A stretch of 64,000 nt of DNA from Collinsella phocaeensis. GTDB taxonomy: Bacteria; Actinomycetota; Coriobacteriia; Coriobacteriales; Coriobacteriaceae. This document shows, piece after piece, positions 51,409-59,394 of the stretch. The translations under genes were made by a program, and so were the position numbers. Where the stretch lies: the NCBI RefSeq assembly GCF_900119895.1, contig NZ_FQLR01000004.1:682001-746000 (forward strand), given 5' to 3'. Each line of letters begins with the position of its first letter. Position 1 is the first letter of the stretch. The notes under the pieces are model-generated. The model was not told the origin of the DNA and did no database searches. It saw only the letters and a program-made list of their open reading frames with translations.

Positions 51409-53529
51409 ATGCAGGAAGCATGGGAAGGCTTCAACGGAGGCAACTGGCAGATCGAGGTCGACGTCCGCGACTTCATCCAGAAGAACTACACCCCCTACGA
51501 GGGTGACGAGTCCTTCCTGGCCGGTCCGACCGAGCGCACCGTCAAGCTTTGGGACGAGGTCATGGGCCTCATGCTCAAGGAGCGCGAGCAGGGCGGCGTC
51601 CTGGATATGGACACCAAGGTCATCACCGGCATCACCAGCCACCAGGCCGGCTACATCGATGCCGAGCACCCCGAGCTCGAGACCATCGTCGGCCTCCAGA
51701 CCGACAAGCCCCTGAAGCGCGCGCTGCACGTCAACGGCGGCATCCGCATCTCCATGCAGGCTGCGGCCCAGCACGGCTACGAGATCGACCCCGACGTCGT
51801 GCACGAGTACACCTACGAGCGCAAGACCCACAACGCCGGCGTCTTCGACGTCTACACCCCCGAGATGCGCGCCTGCCGCTCCGCCCACATCATCACGGGC
51901 CTGCCCGACGGCTACGGCCGCGGCCGCATCATCGGCGACTACCGCCGCGTGGCCCTCTACGGCGTCGACGCGCTGATCCGCGACAAGGAGCAGCAGAAGG
52001 CCTCCACCCCGGTCGTCATGACCGAGGAGAACATCCGCGACCGCGAGGAGCTGCAGGAGCAGATCCGCGCCCTCGGCGAGCTCAAGGAGCTCGGCCGCAT
52101 CTACGGCTTCGACATCTCCCGCCCCGCCGCTAACACGCAGGAGGCCATCCAGTGGATGTACCTCGGCTACCTCGCTTCCGTCAAGGAGCAGAACGGTGCC
52201 GCCATGTCCATCGGCCGCACCTCGACCTTCATCGATATCTACGCCGAGCGCGACCTCGCTAACGGCACCTTCACCGAGGAGCAGATCCAGGAGTTCGTGG
52301 ATCACTTCATCATGAAGCTGCGCATGGTCAAGTTCGCCCGCACCCCCGAGTACCAGAACCTCTTCTCCGGCGACCCGCAGTGGGTCACCGAGTCCATCGG
52401 CGGCATGGGCGTCGACGGCCGCACCCTCGTCACCAAGATGAGCTTCCGCTATCTCCACACCTTGGAGAACATGGGCACCAGCCCCGAGCCGAACCTCACC
52501 GTCCTGTGGAGCACCCGCCTGCCCAAGGGCTTCAAGGAGTTCTGCGCCAAGACCTCCATCGCGTCCTCGTCCATCCAGTACGAGAACGATGACCTCATGC
52601 GCGTCTACCACGGCGACGACTACGCGATCGCCTGCTGCGTGTCCTCCATGCGCGTCGGCAAGGAGATGCAGTTCTTCGGCGCTCGCGCCAACCTGGCCAA
52701 GTGCCTCCTCTACGCGCTCAACGGCGGCGTCGACGAGGTCTCCAAGAAGCAGGTCGGCCCGAAGTACCGCGCCGTCGAGGGCGACACGCTCGATTACGAC
52801 GACGTCATGAGCAAGTACAAGGACATGATGCAGTGGCTGGCCGGCGTGTACGTCAACTCGCTGAACATCATCCACTACATGCATGACAAGTACTGCTACG
52901 AGCGCATCCAGATGGCCCTGCACGACAAGCACGTCCATCGTTGGTTCGCCACGGGCATCGCCGGCCTCTCCGTCGTTGCCGACTCCCTCTCCGCGATCAA
53001 GTACGCCAAGGTGCACCCGGTTCGCGACGAGCAGGGCGTCATCGTGGACTTCGAGATCGAGGGCGACTTCCCCAAGTACGGCAACGACGACGATCGCGTC
53101 GACGTCATCGCCCACGACATCGTGCATCAGTTCATGGAGTACATCCGCATGAACGACACGTATCGCAACTCCGTGCCCACGACCTCGGTGCTCACCATCA
53201 CCTCCAACGTCGTGTACGGCAAGAAGACCGGTGCCACGCCTGACGGCCGCAAGGCCGGCGTGCCGTTCGCCCCGGGAGCCAACCCCATGCACCAGCGCGA
53301 CACCCACGGCGCCATCGCCTCGCTGTCCTCCGTGTCCAAGCTCCCGTTCCGCGACGCCCAGGACGGCATCTCCAACACCTTCTCCATCGTGCCGGGCGCG
53401 CTCGGCAAGGAGGACCAGGTGTTCTTCGGCGACCTGGACCTCACCGGCGACATCCAGATCGAGAACCCCGTGGCATGCTGCGACTGCACCGACTCCTCGG
53501 CGCCCGAGGGCGCTGTCGACGGCGAGTAG
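51409..53529 (+). CDS. pflB: Pyruvate formate-lyase core lacking its glycyl radical domain
   Basis: A 706-residue pyruvate formate-lyase (formate C-acetyltransferase) that splits pyruvate with CoA into acetyl-CoA and formate. Seen: [20 protein letters not shown] at the N-terminus, [21 protein letters not shown], the active-site pair Cys409-Cys410 in [16 protein letters not shown], and [20 protein letters not shown] followed by [20 protein letters not shown]. The sequence then leaves the family: after ALGKEDQVF it ends with a short Cys-containing tail ([16 protein letters not shown]), so the final approximately 85-residue domain that carries the radical glycine in the Escherichia coli enzyme is absent. 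That domain is encoded separately at 53712. GAGGAG precedes the ATG at 51409 by about 12 bp. No activating enzyme gene is nearby. Confidence 0.95.
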   Translation: MQEAWEGFNGGNWQIEVDVRDFIQKNYTPYEGDESFLAGPTERTVKLWDEVMGLMLKEREQGGVLDMDTKVITGITSHQAGYIDAEHPELETIVGLQTDKPLKRALHVNGGIRISMQAAAQHGYEIDPDVVHEYTYERKTHNAGVFDVYTPEMRACRSAHIITGLPDGYGRGRIIGDYRRVALYGVDALIRDKEQQKASTPVVMTEENIRDREELQEQIRALGELKELGRIYGFDISRPAANTQEAIQWMYLGYLASVKEQNGAAMSIGRTSTFIDIYAERDLANGTFTEEQIQEFVDHFIMKLRMVKFARTPEYQNLFSGDPQWVTESIGGMGVDGRTLVTKMSFRYLHTLENMGTSPEPNLTVLWSTRLPKGFKEFCAKTSIASSSIQYENDDLMRVYHGDDYAIACCVSSMRVGKEMQFFGARANLAKCLLYALNGGVDEVSKKQVGPKYRAVEGDTLDYDDVMSKYKDMMQWLAGVYVNSLNIIHYMHDKYCYERIQMALHDKHVHRWFATGIAGLSVVADSLSAIKYAKVHPVRDEQGVIVDFEIEGDFPKYGNDDDRVDVIAHDIVHQFMEYIRMNDTYRNSVPTTSVLTITSNVVYGKKTGATPDGRKAGVPFAPGANPMHQRDTHGAIASLSSVSKLPFRDAQDGISNTFSIVPGALGKEDQVFFGDLDLTGDIQIENPVACCDCTDSSAPEGAVDGE

Positions 53530-53581
53530 CCGCAAACGGCGGACGGGCCCTCGGTGCGCTGATGGCGCGCGGGTCCGTCCC

Positions 53582-53619
53582 GGTGCCTCGCGGGTGCAGA
53601 AAGACACCCGCGAGGCACC
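53582..53619 (+). terminator. Hairpin between pyruvate formate-lyase core and glycyl radical protein
   Basis: A perfect 15-bp stem GGTGCCTCGCGGGTG / CACCCGCGAGGCACC with an 8-base loop. Only a weak T content follows (ATCTATAGG), then TATAAT at 53630-53635. The hairpin can limit read-through, while the -10-like box may give the small gene its own promoter. Confidence 0.65.
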
Positions 53620-53711
53620 ATCTATAGGATATAATCCTAGTAACACTTTGCGCGGAGCGAATCGACGAGAGAGGCGAGGCTGCCCGCGCGCATCCGATCA
53701 AGGAGGCACAC

Positions 53712-53963
53712 ATGAAGGTTGCAGACGTCCCCCAGGTACAGGCCGATAACCTCGTGGGCATGCTCGATGCCTACACCGAGAAGGGTGGTCACCACCTGAA
53801 CGTCAACGTGTTCAACCGCGACACGCTGCTCGACGCCCAGGCCCACCCCGAGAAGTACCCGCAGCTCACCATCCGCGTGTCCGGCTATGCGGTCAACTTC
53901 CACAACCTCACCAAGGAGCAGCAGGACGAGGTCATCTCCCGTACCTTCCACGAGGGTATGTAA
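53712..53963 (+). CDS. grcA: Stand-alone glycyl radical domain (GrcA/YfiD-like)
   Basis: An 83-residue protein equivalent to the C-terminal domain of pyruvate formate-lyase. Seen: [40 protein letters not shown] and [19 protein letters not shown], where Gly58 of RVSGY is the radical site. It starts at almost exactly the residue where the upstream core protein leaves the family, so the two proteins together make up one complete enzyme. In Escherichia coli GrcA is a repair part for oxygen-damaged enzyme; here the core has no such domain of its own, so this protein is probably essential for activity. AAGGAGG lies 7 bp before the ATG. A terminator follows. Confidence 0.92.
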   Translation: MKVADVPQVQADNLVGMLDAYTEKGGHHLNVNVFNRDTLLDAQAHPEKYPQLTIRVSGYAVNFHNLTKEQQDEVISRTFHEGM

Positions 53964-53990
53964 GAGTCGCTTGTCCAGTTGATTCGCTGC

Positions 53991-54028
53991 AAGGGCGCCC
54001 GAGTGATCGGGCGTCCTTCTTCTTTTTC
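53991..54028 (+). terminator. grcA: Rho-independent terminator after grcA
   Basis: A 12-bp stem AAGGGCGCCCGA / TCGGGCGTCCTT with one G-U pair and a GTGA loop, followed by CTTCTTTTTC. Confidence 0.85.
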
Positions 54029-54042
54029 ACGCCGGCTCCGCG

Positions 54043-54089
54043 CTCAGAAAGGGGACAGGCTCAAAAAGGGGACAGGCACCGAATTGAGG
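54043..54089 (+). repeat. One and a half REP-like repeats
   Basis: A truncated copy (CTCAGAAAGGGGACAGG, 54043-54060) runs directly into a full copy (54060-54089). The junction within GGC-TCAAAA suggests insertion or recombination of one copy into another. Confidence 0.8.
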
Positions 54090-54203
54090 TCTCAATCCGA
54101 GACCCGGTTCCGCGGCGGGCGACAGGGCCCTCGCGTCAGAGGGGACGCGCCCTCTCGGCGCGACGGCGTGTCTCAGGTCTGTCAAGAAGGGGACGCCCGT
54201 CGG

Positions 54204-55339
54204 CTAGCCCATCAAGAACGGCGCGAGAGCAAGCAGCGGCACGAGCAGCACGATGTTCGCGGCGGTGAACCAGGCAAGGTAGCGACCTGTCCGAGCATGG
54301 GGCATCTTGGCGTAGATACGCAGCGAGATGAGGCTCGCCAGGCTGGCGACCGGCATCCCGAGGCCCCCGATGTTGGTGCCGACGAGCAGCGCACGCGCGT
54401 TGTCGGTGAATCCCGAAAGCATGATCACGGCGGGCACGTTGCTGATGACCTGGCTCGCGAGTGCGGACACCATGACCTCCCGTCTCCGGATCATGTCGCC
54501 CACGAGCGTGACCACGGGCTCGACGTGCTTAAGGTTTCCCACGAATACGAAGAAGCACACGAACGTCGCGAGCAGGCTGTAGTCGACGGCGGCGAAGACG
54601 CGCCGGTCGAGTGCGAGGCAGCCGGCGACCACGGCGACGCAGCACCCCCCCATCCGACGAGATGACCCACGCAGGCAAGGCAGATCAGGAAGAGCAGCAG
54701 GTACAGGGCGAGCAGCTTACGGTCGATGGGGGAGGGTCCGAGCTCGCGCTCCGTCGCGATGTACTCGGCGGGGACGAACAGGACGAGCGCCGCGCACGCC
54801 AGGTAGCCGACGGCGTCGAAGGGGAGCATCGTCGCGAAGAAGGTGCCCAGGTCCATCCCGAAGGCGGAGACGAGATAGATGTTCTGCGGGTTGCCGATGG
54901 GCGTGCACATGGAGCCCAGGTTGGCGGCGACGGTGAGCGCGACGACGGTCGCTATGGTGGCGCGGGGGCTCGCGCCGAGGAAGAGCGCCAGGGCGAGCGG
55001 GACGAACGTGATGAGCGCGACGTCGTTGGTCACGAGCATCGAGCTCGCGAACACGACGTTCATGAGCACGAACGCCAGGCTGCGGGCGGAGCTCACGCGG
55101 CCCATGAGCCAGTCGCGAACGCGTTCGAGGAGTCCGGCTCGTCCGAATCCCGCCACAACGGTCATGAGGCAGAACAGCAGGCCTATGGTGCGCATGTCGA
55201 TGTAGCCGGCGTAGACGCCGGCGGTCTTCGGGGTGAGCGGCAGCGCGGCCATGGAGACGAGTGCCGCCAGGGCGGCGATGACCAGCACGGTCTCGGATGC
55301 GAGGAAGGACCGTATGCGCGCGAAGCGGTGTCTCGTCAT
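54204..55339 (-). pseudogene. SLC13/ArsB-type permease interrupted at a G7 tract
   Basis: A polytopic anion permease of the ArsB/NhaD/SLC13 type (about 378 codons), split by one frameshift. The first part (from ATG 55339) reads LASETVLVIAALAALVSMAA, DMRTIGLLFCLMTVVAGFGR, NDVALITFVPLALALFLGAS and ANLGSMCTPIGNPQNIYLVS (the conserved NPQN loop), up to GHLVGW. At 54645-54651 the minus strand has seven Gs; eight would keep the frame and join to CCVAVVAGCLALDRRVFAAV and SQVISNVPAVIMLSGF, which contains the second N-P loop. It may be a dead gene, a phase-variable one, or carry a sequencing error in the G tract. Confidence 0.8.
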
Positions 55340-55686
55340 GGGGATGCCTTTGCAAGAGCGTTGAACGGCATCGATGATACCGTCTTGCGCCCTGAAGCGG
55401 ACAGCCCGGCGCGGCGCGCACGGAGACGGCGGGCTGTCGGCGCGCAGCCGGCATGAACGAGAGCGCTGCGGGACGGGGCCATGCGATGCGGCTCCACGGG
55501 CGTCTCGATGGACGTGAGATGCCGTGCGCCCCGGTGGGCGAGACGCGATAGCCGACGCCCTCGCCGCCATCGGGAAACAAGCTTGCAACGAAGCGGGCCG
55601 CGCGATTGACGCGTCCCCGTCCGTCACGTACCATGCTCGCCAGCAACACACCAAACAGGTAGGAAATAAAAGGGAGGTGCACACCG
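55340..55686. other. Non-coding stretch between permease and metY leader
   Basis: About 350 bp divergent region. It should contain the promoters of the permease and of metY. I looked for a SAM riboswitch or T-box and saw neither fold. Confidence 0.45.
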
Positions 55687-55776
55687 ATGCGAATGCTGCG
55701 AATGCCGTCCTCTCGGCTGCCCATACCGCCTGCCGCATCGGCACCGCACCGCACCTCGTCGCGATCTACGCGGTGA
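55687..55776 (+). CDS. Candidate methionine-rich leader peptide upstream of metY
   Basis: A 29-codon open frame beginning M-R-M-L-R-M, three methionines in the first six codons, with a strong ribosome binding site AGGGAGGTG ending 8 bp before the ATG. It stops at TGA 55774, 94 bp before metY. It could be an attenuation leader in which ribosome stalling at Met codons changes expression of metY. No clear pair of alternative hairpins was found, so the role is uncertain. Confidence 0.4.
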   Translation: MRMLRMPSSRLPIPPAASAPHRTSSRSTR

Positions 55777-55870
55777 CGTCCCCAAGATGCTGCGGGCTGC
55801 GGCCGGGAGACCCGAATTCCCGATTCACCGCGCGCTCTCGTGCGCAATCACAGCCCGATAGGAGCATCTC

Positions 55871-57175
55871 ATGAGCACGTTTACCGACACCTCAGAGCAC
55901 GTCTTCGCTTTCGACACCCTGCAGCTGCATGTGGGCCAGGAGCAGCCCGATCCCGCGACCGACGCCCGCGCGGTGCCCATCTACCAGACGACCAGCTACG
56001 TGTTCCGCGATTCCCAGCATGCTGCCGACCGCTTCGGTCTGGCCGACGCCGGCAACATCTACGGACGCCTGACCAACTCCACCCAGGCGGTGCTGGAGGA
56101 GCGCGTCGCGGCGCTCGAGGGCGGTGTTGCCGCGCTCGCCGTGGCCTCGGGCGCTGCGGCCATCACGCTGACCATCCAGGCCCTTGCCCGCGCCGGTGCC
56201 CACGTGGTTGCGCAGAAGACCATCTACGGCGGTACGTACAACCTGCTCGCGCACACGCTTGCGGATTTCGGCGTCGAGACGACCTTCGTCGATATCCACG
56301 ATCTTGCCGAGGTCGAAGCCGCCATCCGCCCAGAGACGACGCTCGTCTACCTCGAGACCCTGGGCAATCCCAACTCGGATATCCCCGATATCGACGCCGT
56401 CGCCGAGCTCGCGCACGCGCACGCCCTGCCTGTGGTGGTGGACAACACCTTCGGCACGCCGTATCTCATCCGGCCTCTCGAGCACGGGGCGGACGTCGTG
56501 GTGCACTCAGCCACGAAGTTCCTCGGCGGGCACGGCACGAGCCTGGGCGGCGTCATCGTGGACGGCGGAACCTTCGACTGGGCGGCGAGCGGCAAGTTCC
56601 CCCAGATAGCAGATGCCAACCCGAGCTACCACGGCGTATCGTTCGCGGATGCGGCGGGTCCTGCCGCGCTCGTCACGTATGTGCGGGCAGTCCTGCTGCG
56701 CGACGAGGGGCCGTGCATCTCGCCGTTCAACGCGTGGATTCTGCTGCAGGGCGTGGAGACGCTCTCCCTGCGCATCGAGCGCCATGTCCAAAACGCGCTG
56801 CGCGTGGTCGAGTACCTGCAGGCGAGCCCGCATGTCGCGAAGGTCAACCATCCGAGCCTGCCCGACCATCCCGATCACGAGCTGTACCTCCGCTACTTCC
56901 CGAAGGGCGCCGGATCGATCTTCACGTTCGAGATCGTGGGCGGGCAGGAGGATGCGTGGCGCTTCATCGACCGCCTCAGGGTGTTCAGCCTTCTGGCGAA
57001 CGTGGCGGACGTGAAGAGCCTGGTGATCCATCCTGCGACGACGACCCATTCCCAACTGAGCGCCGAGGAGCTCGCGGAGCAGGGGATCACGCCTTCGACC
57101 ATCCGCCTCTCCATCGGCACCGAGGCGGCCGACGACATCATCTGGGACCTGGATCAGGCCTTCGCCGCGCTGTAG
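55871..57175 (+). CDS. metY: O-acetylhomoserine aminocarboxypropyltransferase (sulfhydrylase)
   Basis: A 434-residue PLP enzyme of the Cys/Met metabolism family. It should make homocysteine from O-acetylhomoserine and sulfide, the direct sulfhydrylation route. Seen: FDTLQLHVGQEQPDPATDAR, AVPIYQTTSYVFRDSQHAAD and GNIYGRLTNSTQAVLEERVA at the N-terminus (substrate loop), VYLETLGNPNSDIPDIDAVA, VVVDNTFGTPYLIRPLEHGA and HSATKFLGGHGTSLGGVIVD with the PLP-binding Lys near residue 217. The length (about 430) and the NTFGTPYL motif favour MetY over MetB or MetC. GGAGCATCTC precedes the ATG at 55871. Confidence 0.93.
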   Translation: MSTFTDTSEHVFAFDTLQLHVGQEQPDPATDARAVPIYQTTSYVFRDSQHAADRFGLADAGNIYGRLTNSTQAVLEERVAALEGGVAALAVASGAAAITLTIQALARAGAHVVAQKTIYGGTYNLLAHTLADFGVETTFVDIHDLAEVEAAIRPETTLVYLETLGNPNSDIPDIDAVAELAHAHALPVVVDNTFGTPYLIRPLEHGADVVVHSATKFLGGHGTSLGGVIVDGGTFDWAASGKFPQIADANPSYHGVSFADAAGPAALVTYVRAVLLRDEGPCISPFNAWILLQGVETLSLRIERHVQNALRVVEYLQASPHVAKVNHPSLPDHPDHELYLRYFPKGAGSIFTFEIVGGQEDAWRFIDRLRVFSLLANVADVKSLVIHPATTTHSQLSAEELAEQGITPSTIRLSIGTEAADDIIWDLDQAFAAL

Positions 57176-57194
57176 CGGCCCGCACTCCCGCTCA

Positions 57195-57225
57195 CCTCAA
57201 TTTGGGGGCGGTTCCTAAATTGAGG
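57195..57225 (+). repeat. Degenerate REP-like repeat copy after metY
   Basis: CCTCAATTTGGGGGCGG then TTCCTAAATTGAGG: the ends are kept but the core is changed. It runs into the terminator stem that follows. Confidence 0.6.
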
Positions 57226-57227
57226 CC

Positions 57228-57265
57228 GGGGGAGCGGCGCCCCGACCGCGGTTCGCCGCTCCCCC
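57228..57265 (+). terminator. metY: Hairpin terminator after metY
   Basis: A perfect 12-bp stem GGGGGAGCGGCG / CGCCGCTCCCCC, 52 bp after the metY stop. It has no T-run, so efficiency is uncertain. Confidence 0.6.
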
Positions 57266-57358
57266 TACGGCAGAATTCATCGAGAATTCCTGCAGCTCAT
57301 GGTTTCATGCGACAATGACCCCGTATGACTGCATATCCCCGCAAGAAACGGAGCTGCA

Positions 57359-59038
57359 ATGGCCGAGTTCATCTACTCGATGTATCAGGCGCGCAAGGCG
57401 CACGGCGAGAAGGTCATCCTGGATGACGTCTCCCTCTCGTTCTACCCGGGCGCGAAGATCGGCGTCGTGGGCCCCAACGGCATGGGCAAGTCCACGCTGC
57501 TCAAGATCATGGCCGGCATCGAGGAGGTGTCCAACGGCGAGGCCCGACTCACCCCCGGCTACACCGTGGGCATCCTCCAGCAGGAGCCCCCGCTGGACGA
57601 CGACAAGACCGTCATCGAGAACGTCCGCATGGCGTTCGGCGACATTCTCGCCAAGGTCGATCGCTTCAACAAGATCGGCGAGGAGATGTGCGACCCCGAT
57701 TGCGACATGGACGCCCTCATGGCCGAGATGGGCCGCCTGCAGGACGAGATCGACGCCGCCGACGGCTGGGACATCGATTCCAAGCTCGGCGTCGCCATGG
57801 ACGCGCTGCAGCTGCCCGATTCCGACATGCCGGTGAACGTGCTCTCCGGCGGCGAGCGCCGCCGCGTCGCCCTCTGCAAGCTCCTGCTCGAGGCGCCCGA
57901 CCTGCTCCTGCTCGACGAGCCCACCAACCATCTGGACGCCGAGAGCGTCCTGTGGCTCGAGCACTTCCTCAAGAACTATCCCGGCGCCGTCCTCGCCGTC
58001 ACCCACGACCGCTACTTCCTGGACAACGTGGCGGAGTGGATCTGCGAGGTCGACCGCGGCCACCTCTATCCGTACAAGGGCAACTACTCCACCTACCTGG
58101 AGACCAAGGCGGCGCGCATCGCCGCCCAGGGCCAGCGCGACGCCAAGCTCGCCAAGCGCATGGCCTCCGAGCTCGAGTGGGTGCGCTCCAGCCCGAAGGC
58201 CCGCCAGGCCAAGAACAAGGCCCGTCTGGCCCGTTACGAGGAGATGGAGGCCGAGGCCCGCGCGAGCCAGAAGCTCGACTACACGGACATCCGCATTCCC
58301 GTGGGCCCGCGCCTGGGCTCCAAGGTCCTCGTCGCCGAGCACCTGCACAAGGAGTTCGACGGCCGCGTGCTCATCGACGACCTGTCCTTCACCCTGCCGC
58401 GCAACGGCATCGTGGGCGTCATCGGCCCCAACGGCGTGGGCAAGACGACGCTCTTCAAGACCATCGTGGGCCTCGAGCCGCTCACGAGCGGCAGCCTGGA
58501 GATCGGCGAGACCGTCAAGATCTCCTACGTCGATCAGATGCGCGGCGGCATCGACCCCGATAAGAACCTGTGGGAGGTCGTGTCCGACGGCAACGACTAC
58601 ATGATCGTGGGCGAGACCGAGGTCCCGAGCCGCGCCTACGTGGCGAGCTTCGGCTTCAAGGGCCCCGACCAGCAGAAGCGCGCCGGCGTGCTCTCCGGTG
58701 GCGAGCGCAACCGCCTGAACCTCGCGCTCACGCTCAAGCAGGGCGGCAACCTGCTGCTGCTCGACGAGCCCACGAACGACCTCGACGTCGAGACCCTCTC
58801 CGCGCTCGAGAGCGCGCTGCTCGAGTTCCCGGGCTGCTCCGTGGTCATCTCCCACGACCGCATGTTCCTCGACCGCGTGGCCACGCACATCCTCGCGTGG
58901 GAGGGCACGGACGAGAACCCCGGCAACTGGTATTGGTTCGAGGGCAACTTCGAGAGCTATCAGGCCAACCGCATCGAGCGCCTGGGCGAGGACGCTGCGC
59001 GCCCGCACCGCATCCATCGCAAGCTCACCCGCGACTAA
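57359..59038 (+). CDS. ettA: Energy-dependent translational throttle protein EttA (ABC-F)
   Basis: A 559-residue ABC-F ATPase that binds the ribosomal E site and gates entry into elongation according to the ATP/ADP ratio. Two ABC domains: Walker A GPNGMGKST near residue 40 and GPNGVGKTT near 360; signature LSGGERRRVALCKLLL near 162 and LSGGERNRLNLALTLK near 442; Walker B LLLLDEPTNHLD and LLLLDEPTNDLD. The linker (P-site tRNA-interaction region) has a basic RMASELEWVRSSPKARQAKN segment. EttA assignment rests on the full length, the short arm insertion and the YSMYQARKAHGEKVILDDVS start typical of the group. It is not an antibiotic-resistance ABC-F. The ATG at 57359 has CGGAG upstream. Confidence 0.95.
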   Translation: MAEFIYSMYQARKAHGEKVILDDVSLSFYPGAKIGVVGPNGMGKSTLLKIMAGIEEVSNGEARLTPGYTVGILQQEPPLDDDKTVIENVRMAFGDILAKVDRFNKIGEEMCDPDCDMDALMAEMGRLQDEIDAADGWDIDSKLGVAMDALQLPDSDMPVNVLSGGERRRVALCKLLLEAPDLLLLDEPTNHLDAESVLWLEHFLKNYPGAVLAVTHDRYFLDNVAEWICEVDRGHLYPYKGNYSTYLETKAARIAAQGQRDAKLAKRMASELEWVRSSPKARQAKNKARLARYEEMEAEARASQKLDYTDIRIPVGPRLGSKVLVAEHLHKEFDGRVLIDDLSFTLPRNGIVGVIGPNGVGKTTLFKTIVGLEPLTSGSLEIGETVKISYVDQMRGGIDPDKNLWEVVSDGNDYMIVGETEVPSRAYVASFGFKGPDQQKRAGVLSGGERNRLNLALTLKQGGNLLLLDEPTNDLDVETLSALESALLEFPGCSVVISHDRMFLDRVATHILAWEGTDENPGNWYWFEGNFESYQANRIERLGEDAARPHRIHRKLTRD

Positions 59039-59133
59039 GCGGCTTGCGGCATAGATTCGCACAACGGCGGTCCCGTGCATCTTCGCGCGGGATCGCCGTC
59101 TGTTGGCGGGCTCTCGGACAAGGTGCGGGCCCA

Positions 59134-59164
59134 CCTCAATTCGGTGCCTGTCCCCTTTTTGAGG
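59134..59164 (-). repeat. REP-like repeat copy
   Basis: An inverted copy (CCTCAATTCGGTGCCTG then TCCCCTTTTTGAG). The T-run at its end, when read from ettA, can serve as a weak terminator tail. Confidence 0.8.
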
Positions 59165-59287
59165 CGGGGTCGTTTCGGCTTGGGTCGTGTGTCGCAAGGA
59201 GCTGTACCCTTGCCCGTGCTATGCTCGAAATCGACAGTCGCCACATTGAGGTGGGCGGTTTCGCTCGAAGTCGCGTCGGTTCGGGAC

Positions 59288-59320
59288 GCATACCAAAGAG
59301 GGCGTACCTCTTTGGTATGC
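59288..59320. repeat. CCAAAGAGG hairpin, third member of the family
   Basis: A perfect 14-bp inverted repeat GCATACCAAAGAGG / CCTCTTTGGTATGC with a GCGTA loop. It matches the two hairpins at 50267 and 50495 in the CCAAAGGGG core and the five-base purine-C-purine-T-purine-like loop. It lies between two REP-like repeat copies. Confidence 0.75.
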
Positions 59321-59334
59321 CATGGGCTTCCGAG

Positions 59335-59365
59335 CCTCAATTCGGTGCCTGTCCCCTTTTTGAGG
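59335..59365 (-). repeat. REP-like repeat copy
   Basis: Same orientation as the copy at 59134, spaced about 200 bp. It ends 30 bp before the stop of the minus-strand gene at 59395 and may serve as its terminator structure. Confidence 0.8.
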
Positions 59366-59394
59366 AGGGGAAGACGGGGTCGCACGCTACGGGG

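Noticed and set aside
51406-53646. A long minus-strand open frame opposite the pyruvate formate-lyase gene.
   Set aside because: It is an antisense shadow of a recognised enzyme; the translation is low-complexity and has no start signal.
55340-55870. SAM riboswitch before metY.
   Set aside because: No SAM-I, SAM-II or SAM-IV-type core was visible; the leader ORF is the better candidate for control.
57305-59197. A minus-strand open frame of about 630 codons opposite ettA.
   Set aside because: It is a shadow of ettA with repetitive Val/Leu/Gly/Ala sequence and no domain.
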